Shown here piece after piece: positions 27,730 to 35,900 of a stretch of DNA of 64,000 nt. The position numbers and the translations under genes are program-made. The number at the start of each line of letters is the position of its first letter. Position 1 is the first letter of the stretch. The notes under the pieces are model-generated. The model worked only from the letters and a program-made list of their open reading frames with translations. It had not been told where the DNA came from and searched no databases. This DNA comes from Acinetobacter calcoaceticus. Lineage in GTDB: Bacteria > Pseudomonadota > Gammaproteobacteria > Pseudomonadales > Moraxellaceae. Location of the stretch: the NCBI RefSeq assembly GCF_004345325.1, contig NZ_SLVJ01000015.1:1-64000 (forward strand). The letters are read 5' to 3'.

Positions 27730-28799
27730 GGACGCTGTCCCCCTGATTGAATGGGTTTACTTAAATCTTTAGATAAATTTTGTTGGGCAAACGGGTTTTG
27801 TTGTTGGATACTGCGTTGCAAAAAGGGAATGTAGCTTTGGATCACGCGCTCAGGTGCTTCAATAATGGGAATATGTCCGACTTGATTGAGTAGAACCGGT
27901 GTTTCAGCACGTTTGATCATGGATTTGAGTTCTTGTGAAACTTCAACGTTGACGATCTGATCTTGCATGCCCCACATGATTAAGGTCGGGGCTTCGATGC
28001 CTTTTGCCATTTTGGCATAGCTTTCAACCGTGTACAGCTTATTCAAGTCCGAGATCTGATTGATGATTTTTGCAGTGAAATCAGATTGTGCGATCAGAAT
28101 TTTTTCTTGTTCTTTGGTGATGATACTCGGTACAAAAGGTTGTTGATGCATGACTTTCTTTTTTACAAATTCTAAATCACCGCTTTGAGCGACCAACAAT
28201 TGTTTCAGATAGGCGGGATTTTTTAAGTAATTGGTGTTGTTATTCTTAAATAATCCGCCACTACTGATCAACATTAAGCTTTGTGTATCAAAGGGATATT
28301 GCGAAGCATAAAACATAGCAATGGTGCCACCGAGCGAGTGTCCGGCAACATTCAATTTATTCTGAATCTGTGATGCTTCAATGAATCGACGCAACTGTTC
28401 AGTGACATTGGGAACGGAAAGGTCAAAATTCGCAGGCGTTTTGGTTTCGCCATTGGTCGGTAAGTCAGGAATCACCACATGGTAATAGGGGGTGAGGGCA
28501 CGGGCAATGGTATTCCATGTGTCACGACTGCTGCCCAAACCATGAATCAATAAAATGGTCGGCTTGTCTGGATCACCACCTTCACTATAAGACCAGACCA
28601 GGTCTCCAACCCGCAAGACTTTACTGCTTAGTCCAGCCCAAGCGCGCTCTTCACGTAAAAATTTTTGATAATCAAGATGTTCAACTACGGGTGCGGCGAT
28701 GGCATTATTTGTGATACCCAATACACTGCCGATCAGACTCAGGCTGAGTACTGTTCTAGCGATGCTGTGTAAAAGTCGGTGTGGGTATATTGCGGTCAT
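27726..28799 (-). CDS. Alpha/beta hydrolase (lipase/esterase-like)
   Basis: About 357 residues from ATG 28799, chosen over the upstream ATG 28829 because AAGGAAGG lies just before it. An N-terminal hydrophobic segment ending NNAIAA suggests export or an anchor. Catalytic features are the oxyanion LLIHGLGSSRDTW, the nucleophile elbow VAGHSLGGTIAM, the acid loop MWGMQDQIVNVE and the His in VGHIPIIEAP. It hydrolyses an ester whose identity is not evident; the sequence is reminiscent of bacterial Lip3-type lipases. It is coupled by ATGA overlap to the unknown 334-residue protein. Confidence 0.82.
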   Translation of the reverse strand: MTAIYPHRLLHSIARTVLSLSLIGSVLGITNNAIAAPVVEHLDYQKFLREERAWAGLSSKVLRVGDLVWSYSEGGDPDKPTILLIHGLGSSRDTWNTIARALTPYYHVVIPDLPTNGETKTPANFDLSVPNVTEQLRRFIEASQIQNKLNVAGHSLGGTIAMFYASQYPFDTQSLMLISSGGLFKNNNTNYLKNPAYLKQLLVAQSGDLEFVKKKVMHQQPFVPSIITKEQEKILIAQSDFTAKIINQISDLNKLYTVESYAKMAKGIEAPTLIMWGMQDQIVNVEVSQELKSMIKRAETPVLLNQVGHIPIIEAPERVIQSYIPFLQRSIQQQNPFAQQNLSKDLSKPIQSGGQRP

Positions 28800-29110
28800 G
28801 CCTAGCCTTCCTTGAAGATGAAACACCATTATATTAAAGCGGACCGATTATGCTGCAAATGATTTCGATTATGCTTTGGCTGCCCTTGCTTATTGTTTAT
28901 TTTTTTGGCGAGTGCTTTTGAAAAGCTTGAAGTTTTTAGGGTGAAAATTTAAAAATTGCCAGTAATATCAAGGTATATAGCTTAAATCTTTGATAACACT
29001 TAAATTTATTGTATAAAGCTTAGCCAGTAATGAAAAATTGTAACAGAGTTTATTTTTTATCAGTGACTTTCAAATATTAGCTCTTTAAAATAATCCCAAT
29101 CTCGCAAGCA
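28800..29110. other. Intergenic region between divergent hydrolase and carbonic anhydrase genes
   Basis: About 310 AT-rich bases that must hold both promoters. I see no gene, no repeat and no recognisable operator. Confidence 0.5.
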
Positions 29111-29737
29111 ATGGATAAATACATGCTGACTTCATCCGAAGCATTAGAACAATTAAAACAAGGCAATCTGCGTTTCGTCAGTGGTGATACCCAACATCGA
29201 CAAATGTTGTCGCATCAGCAACGTGCTGAAATGGCCGAAGATCAACATCCTTTTGCGATCGTGCTGGGCTGTTCTGATTCACGTGTTCCTGCAGAAATGG
29301 TCTTTGATCAGGGCTTAGGTGACTTATTCGTGATCCGTGTAGCAGGCAACGTGGTGGCACCCTCACAAGTCGGCAGTGTCGAGTTTGCAGCAGAGCGTTA
29401 TAGCTGTCCCTTGGTGATCGTCTTGGGCCATAGTCATTGTGGCGCCATTCAAGCCACCATTGATACTTTGACCAATCCAGATTCACCACCTTCAGCCAAT
29501 CTGATGTCGATCGTCAACCGAGTTCGTCCATCGGTTGAGATCTTGATGCAGACTGAGCTCAAAAATGATCTGAATAAATTATCCATGCATGCAGTACGTT
29601 CCAATGTGTTTGCTTCGGTCAATCAATTGCGCCACGGCTCTGCGGTGTTGGAAAGTTTGATTTCTAAAGGCCGTTTAAAAGTGGTCGGTGCCGAATACTC
29701 GCTTGAAAGTGGTGAAGTACATTTTTATGACTTCTAA
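29111..29737 (+). CDS. Beta-class carbonic anhydrase
   Basis: A 208-residue zinc enzyme interconverting CO2 and bicarbonate. Zinc ligands C54, H107 and C110 are in GCSDSRVP and LGHSHCGAI; D56 and R58 form the usual catalytic pair. The VIRVAGNVVAPS stretch is also typical. ATG 29111 is used; ATG 29123 is possible. The gene is monocistronic with its own terminator. Confidence 0.94.
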   Translation: MDKYMLTSSEALEQLKQGNLRFVSGDTQHRQMLSHQQRAEMAEDQHPFAIVLGCSDSRVPAEMVFDQGLGDLFVIRVAGNVVAPSQVGSVEFAAERYSCPLVIVLGHSHCGAIQATIDTLTNPDSPPSANLMSIVNRVRPSVEILMQTELKNDLNKLSMHAVRSNVFASVNQLRHGSAVLESLISKGRLKVVGAEYSLESGEVHFYDF

Positions 29738-29765
29738 AGCATTCTAAATACCTGACTCAGTTTTA

Positions 29766-29800
29766 AAAATAAAGGCGCTTAAGTAGCGCCTTTATTTTAT
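29766..29800. terminator. Terminator after carbonic anhydrase
   Basis: A 14-bp stem AAAATAAAGGCGCT with its complement and a 5-base loop. It can serve both this gene and the convergent tesA. Confidence 0.88.
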
Positions 29801-29870
29801 CTGCTCTTTATTTGCCAATCCCTCATCCCAACTCCTAAACCCTAAACCCAAATGCCTGACTTGGCATGGC

Positions 29871-30485
29871 TTAGAGTGCGGCTTTGATCAAGGGATAGCT
29901 GTTGTTGAGTAAGATGGGTTGTGCTTTGGCATTGGGGTGGATCTGATCTTTTTGCATCAAGTTGGCATTGCCTGCAACACCTTGCATAAAGAATGGCAGC
30001 AATTTGACTTTATAGCGTGTGCTTAAGGCCTTGTAGTTGTTCTCAATTGCGCTGCTATAGGCAGTGCCATAGTTCGGTGGAATTTTCATTCCCAATAAGA
30101 TCACAGTGGCCTTGGTGTTTTGACTGAGTTGGATCATTTGGGCTAAGTTGTTCTGAATCATTTGCGGGGGTTGACCCCGCAAGGCATCATTGCCACCCAA
30201 TTCAATCACCACGATCTGCGGTTTGTGGGTTTGGAGTAATTTGGGCAGGCGAGCCAAGGCACCACTGCTGGTTTCTCCACTGACACTGGCGTTGATGACT
30301 TTATGTTGTTTTGGATATTGCTGGTCGAGGCGTTGTTGCAACAGTTGCACCCAACCTTGTTGTAATGGGACCCCGTAACCGGCACTGAGACTATTACCGA
30401 CGATCATGATGCTTTTTGCAAAACTATTCACAGAGTACAAGCAGATCATGCTAAATATGAAGCTCTGAACAATATTTTTAATCAT
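29871..30485 (-). CDS. tesA: Periplasmic SGNH lysophospholipase/thioesterase TesA
   Basis: A 204-residue secreted esterase with a signal peptide to about residue 23. SGNH blocks: IMIVGNSLSAGYG (nucleophile S32), SVSGETSSG (Gly), ELGGNDALRG (Asn) and DQIHPNAKAQ (Asp/His). Block I reads GNSLS where the family has GDSLS; the Asp next to the nucleophile is replaced by Asn. Block V reads DQIHPN rather than DGIHPN. It is divergent from the ABC pair at 30522-34024, the same arrangement as tesA-ybbA-ybbP in E. coli. It probably acts on lysophospholipids or acyl esters in the periplasm. Confidence 0.92.
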   Translation of the reverse strand: MIKNIVQSFIFSMICLYSVNSFAKSIMIVGNSLSAGYGVPLQQGWVQLLQQRLDQQYPKQHKVINASVSGETSSGALARLPKLLQTHKPQIVVIELGGNDALRGQPPQMIQNNLAQMIQLSQNTKATVILLGMKIPPNYGTAYSSAIENNYKALSTRYKVKLLPFFMQGVAGNANLMQKDQIHPNAKAQPILLNNSYPLIKAAL

Positions 30486-30521
30486 TACGTGAATTTACCT
30501 TGAACTGCATATAGGCTGTTT

Positions 30522-31346
30522 ATGACTCAATCTGACGCTATTTCTCCTGCTACCTTGCCACAAGATCTGACTCAAGTCATGCCGCAAGTGATCATTTCCG
30601 CTCAGCAACTCACGCAACGTGTTCAATTACATGATAAAACTTTAACTATTTTTGAAAATTTAGACCTCGATATTTATGCAGGTGAACAAGTTGCGATTAC
30701 GGGGCGTTCAGGTTCAGGAAAATCCACCCTATTAGGACTGTTGGCCACCTTGGATGAGGCCAGTTCAGGTCAACTCTATGTCTGTGGTGCAGCCATTCAT
30801 CATCTCAAAGAAGAACAACGCGCAGCGGTCAGACTGCAACATATCGGTTTTATCTTTCAAGCCTTTCAACTGATGCCAGACTTATCTGCACTGGAAAATG
30901 TCATGTTGCCGTTGCGACTACATACAGGCTTTGACTATGCACAGGCCGAGCAAAAAGCCTTGGCTTTATTGGACCGAGTGGGTTTGGCTGCTCAGGCGCA
31001 GCAAACACCCAAAGTCCTTTCGGGGGGGGAACAGCAGCGGGTCGCTATTGCAAGAGCCTTGATTACCACACCGAAAATTATCTTTGCCGATGAGCCGACG
31101 GGTAATTTGGATGTGCATACCGCCACTGAAATTGAACAATTGTTATTTGAATTGAACCGAGAATTTGGCAGTACCTTGGTCTTGGTCACCCATGACAATA
31201 ATCTGGCAGCACAATGCCAACGCCACTTTGAATTACGCGAGGGTCAATTGTTTGAACATGGGGCAAGGCCTGCTGCACAGACATCTGCAATGCTAAGCTC
31301 GGCCACACCAGCTCAAGCCTTAAACAGTGAGGGTGATGGATCATGA
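30522..31346 (+). CDS. ABC transporter ATP-binding protein (YbbA/LolD type)
   Basis: A 274-residue ATPase with Walker A GRSGSGKST (61-69), signature LSGGEQQRVAIARAL, Walker B IIFADEPTGNLD and H-loop VLVTHD. The N-terminal ~25 residues and the Ala/Gln-rich C-terminal tail (~35 residues) extend beyond the usual 230. AGG lies before the ATG. It overlaps the permease start by four bases (ATGA at 31343-31346), so the two form one transporter. The family exports or extracts lipids and lipoproteins; the link to tesA suggests lysolipid or acyl ester handling. Confidence 0.9.
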   Translation: MTQSDAISPATLPQDLTQVMPQVIISAQQLTQRVQLHDKTLTIFENLDLDIYAGEQVAITGRSGSGKSTLLGLLATLDEASSGQLYVCGAAIHHLKEEQRAAVRLQHIGFIFQAFQLMPDLSALENVMLPLRLHTGFDYAQAEQKALALLDRVGLAAQAQQTPKVLSGGEQQRVAIARALITTPKIIFADEPTGNLDVHTATEIEQLLFELNREFGSTLVLVTHDNNLAAQCQRHFELREGQLFEHGARPAAQTSAMLSSATPAQALNSEGDGS

Positions 31347-34024
31347 GTCCGCTGTTTGCTGTACTAAGGAAACAAAGTTTTGCCACCACTGGAATATATC
31401 TGCTGATCTTGGCGCTGTGTTTGGCGATCAGCGCCACCACGGCATTGAAGTTTAGCCACGAAAAAATCCAAAATGCAGTCACCTTGCAAGCAGCCAAGAT
31501 GCAGGCTGCTGATGTGGTGGTCAGTGATCAATTTCCGATAGCGGATGAGTGGCGAAATAAAGCGCAACAATTGCAGTTGCAACAATCTGAAGTAACCATG
31601 TTCAGTTCTATGGCGCATACCCAAGACCAATTTGTCATGGTCAATGTCAAAGCCATTCAGCCAAATTTCCCCTTACGCGGCGAAATTCAAGTGCAACCTG
31701 CGGCCACTCAGCTCAAGTCTGGCGAAGTGTGGTTGAGCCAACGCGCGATGGATCTACTTGGAGTGAAGTTGTCCGATCATATTCAAATTGCCGATGGCAG
31801 CTTTGAGGTCACTGCGGTGGTGTTGCATGATTCTAATCAGGAAATGGGCTTTTCTGGCTTCTCACCAACCGTTCTGATCAACCAAGCCGATGTGGCCAAA
31901 ACCAATGCCATACAGATTGGTAGTCGGGTCGATTATCGCTTATTGCTTGCCGGTGAAGCAGAGCCGATACAGCAATATATTCAAGCCTTTAAAAAGGTGA
32001 AATGGGCGCGAGAAAAAGCACAACAACAAGCTCAAGAAAAAGCACTACAACAGTCACAACAACAGGCACTACAGACTCAGCCAGCGCAACAGACAAACCC
32101 TGTACAAGCAGCACAATCCGCACAAGCGCAAACGCCTGAGGTACAAAACAGCAGTGATCATAAAACTGCAGATCAAAACAGTGCAGAACAAAATAGTGCA
32201 GATCAGAACAGCACCGAACAGAACAACGCAGAAGGCGCTGATGAAGACAGCAAATTCAGCACCCTCAAGTTGCGAACTGCGGAACAAGCCAATGCGCGGT
32301 TGATGAAGCCGATTGAAAACCTAGACCTGTTTTTACAATTGGCGACCATGCTGACTATTTTGTTATGCGGCATTGCGATTGCATTGAGTAGCCAACGCTA
32401 CGTACAACAAAGCCAAGACCATATCGCGTTGCTGCGTTGTATGGGCGCAAGTCGTGGTGGGATATTAAAAGCCTATGCCTTGCTGTTGTTACTGGTGGTA
32501 CTGATCGCCACATTGATCGGCAGTGTGTTGGGTATGGGCTTGGCCTATGTGTTGTTGCAGTTGATGCTGCAATTGATTCCGCAATTACAGTTCAGTTTCT
32601 CAGTGTTGGATATGCTGATGGGGCCATTGCCAATTGCGATCTTGACCAGCGCAGTGCTGTTATTGGGCTTTGTGATGCCGAGTCTGTGGCAGTTGTTGAA
32701 TACCGCACCCGTGCGTGTGCTACGCCAACAGAGCAAGTCCGCCAAATCTTGGATACTGCAATTGACTGCAGGTGTACTGAGTTTGATCGTATTTAGTTTG
32801 CTGTTGACTGAAAATTTCAGCCTAACGGCTATGGTCATCGGCGCGATTCTATTGCTCAGTGGACTGCTTTATGCCTTGGTCTGGTTGATCTTAAAAACCA
32901 TCAAGGCCTTGAAAAATCGCCTCTCTAGCTATGTGGGCGCACCGGCTCAGACCGCACTACAGATTACCGCCTTGGCTTTAGGATTGAGTCTGATCGCGGT
33001 GTTATTGGTGTTGCGGACGGATTTATTAGAGCGCTGGCAGCAACAATTACCTGCCAACACTCCCAATCAATTTGTCTATGGCCTACCACCCTTTGAGTTA
33101 GCGGCATTTAAACAGCAAATTGCTGCGAAAAATTGGCAAGGCACACCGCTCTATCCCAACATTCGTGGGCGTTTAATCGAGAAAAATGGACAGCCCTTTA
33201 GCCCTGCGTTGATCAAGCAAAACAATGCTTTGCGCCGTGAACTGAACCTGACCCAAACCGATCATTATCCAGCGGACAATTTGATCGTGGCAGGCACAGC
33301 AGGATTACAGCAAGCGAGGGAGATCTCGGTCGAAGCCAAACTGGCTGCCGAATTGGGCATCCAGATCGGTGACCGACTCAGCTTTAGCCTACCCGAAGGC
33401 CAGATTGAGGGCAGGGTGGTCAACCTGCGTGATGTGGAATGGCAAAGTTTTAGTCCCAATTTCTTCTTTATCTTTGCACCGAACAGTCTGGACGAAAATG
33501 CGGGCAGTTATCTGGGCAGTTTCTATGTGCCCACAGAGCAGAAGTCGCAGATGATTGGATTGATCCAGCAATTTTCCAATACGGTCTTTGTCGATGTTTC
33601 GCTGATTCTTGAAGAAGTGAAACGATTGGTGGATGTACTGGTTCAAGTGGTGACCTTATTGGCGATCTTGGTCAGTGTTTCAGGCTTTATGGTCTTGGTT
33701 GCCTGTATCAATTTGCTGTTGGATGCACGAAAAAAACAAGTGGCATTGTTGCGTTCATTTGGCAGTTCCAAGCGTCAACTGAAAAATATGATGACCATTG
33801 AAATCGGTTTTATGGGCATGGTGGCAGGCATTGCCGCCTGTTTATTTGCCGAGGTGATCAGTGCCATCGTGGCCTATAAGATGAATCTGGCGCTACAGTT
33901 GCATGGGCAAATCTGGTTGATCCTACCGATCTTAATGACTTTGTTGTCGGCCTTGATCGGGCGCTATAGACTGAGTTATCTGGCTGAGTTACCGCCATTG
34001 CAAAGTTTAAGAACCCTGAATTAG
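31343..34024 (+). CDS. ABC transporter permease (YbbP/FtsX-like)
   Basis: An 893-residue membrane protein with an N-terminal anchor, a periplasmic domain, an FtsX domain (LATMLTILLCGIAIAL, HIALLRCMGASRGGILKAY), a second set of helices, another periplasmic domain, and a C-terminal FtsX domain (QVALLRSFGSSKRQLKNMM). This is the ten-helix YbbP layout. A low-complexity insert rich in Gln, Ala, Asn and Glu occupies about residues 222-312, with imperfect repeats of the type DQNSAEQNSADQNSTEQN; this makes the protein longer than usual. It is coupled to the ATPase by start-stop overlap. Confidence 0.9.
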   Translation: MSPLFAVLRKQSFATTGIYLLILALCLAISATTALKFSHEKIQNAVTLQAAKMQAADVVVSDQFPIADEWRNKAQQLQLQQSEVTMFSSMAHTQDQFVMVNVKAIQPNFPLRGEIQVQPAATQLKSGEVWLSQRAMDLLGVKLSDHIQIADGSFEVTAVVLHDSNQEMGFSGFSPTVLINQADVAKTNAIQIGSRVDYRLLLAGEAEPIQQYIQAFKKVKWAREKAQQQAQEKALQQSQQQALQTQPAQQTNPVQAAQSAQAQTPEVQNSSDHKTADQNSAEQNSADQNSTEQNNAEGADEDSKFSTLKLRTAEQANARLMKPIENLDLFLQLATMLTILLCGIAIALSSQRYVQQSQDHIALLRCMGASRGGILKAYALLLLLVVLIATLIGSVLGMGLAYVLLQLMLQLIPQLQFSFSVLDMLMGPLPIAILTSAVLLLGFVMPSLWQLLNTAPVRVLRQQSKSAKSWILQLTAGVLSLIVFSLLLTENFSLTAMVIGAILLLSGLLYALVWLILKTIKALKNRLSSYVGAPAQTALQITALALGLSLIAVLLVLRTDLLERWQQQLPANTPNQFVYGLPPFELAAFKQQIAAKNWQGTPLYPNIRGRLIEKNGQPFSPALIKQNNALRRELNLTQTDHYPADNLIVAGTAGLQQAREISVEAKLAAELGIQIGDRLSFSLPEGQIEGRVVNLRDVEWQSFSPNFFFIFAPNSLDENAGSYLGSFYVPTEQKSQMIGLIQQFSNTVFVDVSLILEEVKRLVDVLVQVVTLLAILVSVSGFMVLVACINLLLDARKKQVALLRSFGSSKRQLKNMMTIEIGFMGMVAGIAACLFAEVISAIVAYKMNLALQLHGQIWLILPILMTLLSALIGRYRLSYLAELPPLQSLRTLN

Positions 34025-34068
34025 CCTAAGCATTAAAAGCGAGTTGCAGAACTCAGAATTAGCCTAAG
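34018..34068 (+). repeat. Short direct repeat at the permease stop
   Basis: GAATTAGCCTAAG occurs at 34018-34030 and again at 34056-34068, with the following bases (ATTAAAAG / AATAAAAG) also alike. The first copy contains the permease stop codon. It looks like a local tandem duplication of about 38 bases. Confidence 0.7.
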
Positions 34069-34093
34069 TAATAAAAGAGCGTTGAAGGCAGAA

Positions 34094-34126
34094 AAAAACA
34101 GCAACTCCATCGGTTGCTGTTTTTGG
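34094..34126. terminator. Terminator after the ABC permease
   Basis: AAACAGCAAC, loop TCCATCG, GTTGCTGTTTTT. The A run upstream makes it potentially bidirectional for the convergent rhomboid gene. Confidence 0.85.
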
Positions 34127-34205
34127 TCTTTATTTTGTCTCTACTGCGGCGCTATTCCACTTGCGCTGACTGATGCTTTGGCTATTTTTAGCGAAGCCGT
34201 TGCGA

Positions 34206-35027
34206 CTAACGATTCAGTGCAGCTTGCATTTGAAGAATGGCTTCTTGCCACAGGGGTAGAATCTCTTGGATCATGTTTAGGCAGTAGAGATAAAAGCCAT
34301 AACACAGCACGCCACCGAGGATCAGAATCAGAAATAGACCCAATTTCGACCATTTATAATGTTGCGCTGCATACCAGCATAGCGCCAATAAGGCACCCAT
34401 CAGCATGCCGCCCACATGGGCTGCATTGTTGATGCCAGTCGCAAAGATACCAAAGGCCAAGTTGATTGCCATAATAGTCACTAAGGAGCGTTTGTCCAAA
34501 GCCAAGCGTTGACGTGCCAGTCTAGGAAAGAATGACAAGGCCGTTAATGCGCCGCCAATGCCCATCACCGCACCTGAAGCCCCAGCAGAAACCCGCGGCA
34601 GTAAGGTTGGATCAAAATGCTGTAATAGCTCAATACTATTGCGAATGTCCAGATAGCCACTGAGTAAGCTGCCCATTAAACCAGCTAGCAGATACAGGCC
34701 ACAGAAAAACCAACGCCCAAACGTATGTTCAGCTAGATTACCAAAGACATACAGCGCCCACATGTTGAACAGCAAATGTGGCAGACCAAAGTGAAAAAAC
34801 ATGCTGCTAAACAGGCGTAATGGTTCCTGTAAAAAGGTCAACGGTGCATAATCAGCACCCCAATTTAAAGCCGCCGCAATACTCGGTGAGGTGATATCTA
34901 CTCCACTGAAGATTTGCCAAGCAAACAAGATCACATTGATTGCAATCAGACTCGTGGTGATCACAGCCAAGGGCGGTTTGGGTGGCAGGTATGGTGCTGC
35001 TTGCGGATTGGGTGGCCATTCTGACAT
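34206..35027 (-). CDS. Rhomboid-family intramembrane serine protease (GlpG-like)
   Basis: A 273-residue membrane protease, larger than its paralogue at 22921. A Pro-rich cytosolic N-terminus (residues 1-20) precedes seven or so membrane segments. The oxyanion Asn is in HLLFNMWAL (N88), the catalytic Ser in SAGASGAVMG (S151) and the His in NNAAHVGGM (H204). It converges on the ABC permease and is divergent from mtgA. The substrate is not known. Confidence 0.9.
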   Translation of the reverse strand: MSEWPPNPQAAPYLPPKPPLAVITTSLIAINVILFAWQIFSGVDITSPSIAAALNWGADYAPLTFLQEPLRLFSSMFFHFGLPHLLFNMWALYVFGNLAEHTFGRWFFCGLYLLAGLMGSLLSGYLDIRNSIELLQHFDPTLLPRVSAGASGAVMGIGGALTALSFFPRLARQRLALDKRSLVTIMAINLAFGIFATGINNAAHVGGMLMGALLALCWYAAQHYKWSKLGLFLILILGGVLCYGFYLYCLNMIQEILPLWQEAILQMQAALNR

Positions 35028-35118
35028 AAATCAATCATCTGCTATAGTGTGGGGTGCCCTAGCTTAGCATGGCTTTAGCCGAAATATTCACTCACCGATC
35101 TTGGAGTCCAACACAGGC

Positions 35119-35793
35119 ATGAAAGCTTTTGTGATCAGAACCTTATTGATATTGTTTAGCCTACTGATCATGATTCAGCTGTGGATCTTTTCCAGTTTAG
35201 TCTGGTGGCGGACGCATCCTGTAGACAACACGATGTTTATGCGCTTGGACTATTTATCTGACTTTCAAGCCATCGAACACCAGTGGGTCGAATATGATCA
35301 AATTAGTCTACAGTTTAAGCGTGCGGTGATTGCGGCTGAAGATGCGCGTTTTTTGGATCATCATGGCTTTGATTGGAAAGGGATTGAATATGCCATGCAA
35401 AAAAATATGCAGACCGAAAAAGTCGTGGCCGGTGGCTCTACCATTTCCCAGCAGTTGGCGAAAAATTTATTTTTCTATAATCGGCGTTCATATTTCCGTA
35501 AGGGCCAAGAATCCATTGCTACTGTGATGATGGAGCGGATGTGGAGCAAACAACGCATCCTTGAGGTGTATATGAATTCGGTGGAATTTGGCGATCATCT
35601 CTATGGGGTCGAGGCTGCAGCACGGCATTACTTTGGCAAAGCTGCCAGTGGGCTAAATCGGAATGAATCGGCATTTTTAGCAGCATTGTTGTCCAACCCC
35701 AAGCATTATCAACAGCAACGTGATGCAGCAAAATTTGTCTACAAACAACGCCAAATCTTGAAATACATGCAAAATAGTAAGTTACCCGGATAA
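35119..35793 (+). CDS. mtgA: Monofunctional peptidoglycan glycosyltransferase
   Basis: About 224 residues from ATG 35119 (a TTG at 35101 is less likely). It polymerises lipid II into glycan strands. A membrane anchor lies at residues 8-30. GT51 motifs in order: [16 protein letters not shown] (catalytic E74), [31 protein letters not shown] and [13 protein letters not shown]. No transpeptidase domain follows. Its position just ahead of ppk matches what I recall from other Acinetobacter, though ppk has its own promoter signals. Confidence 0.95.
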   Translation: MKAFVIRTLLILFSLLIMIQLWIFSSLVWWRTHPVDNTMFMRLDYLSDFQAIEHQWVEYDQISLQFKRAVIAAEDARFLDHHGFDWKGIEYAMQKNMQTEKVVAGGSTISQQLAKNLFFYNRRSYFRKGQESIATVMMERMWSKQRILEVYMNSVEFGDHLYGVEAAARHYFGKAASGLNRNESAFLAALLSNPKHYQQQRDAAKFVYKQRQILKYMQNSKLPG

Positions 35794-35834
35794 AGCGACT
35801 GAGCAGTAGCTTAAATGGCGTATTTTTAGACTTT

Positions 35835-35868
35835 TTTTTATGAAAATGTCACAAATTTGAAGCATACT
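35835..35868 (+). promoter_or_regulatory. Probable Pho box and promoter of ppk
   Basis: A good half-site ATGTCAC (35846-35852) with AAAT after it, a weak upstream half at 35835-35841, and CATACT (35863-35868) 10 bases after TGTCAC as the -10. The spacing equals that of the pit promoter at 19382. Phosphate-starvation control of ppk is plausible in this genus. Confidence 0.5.
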
Positions 35869-35900
35869 TTAGGCATTTCATACAAACGCAGGTTAGTGGC

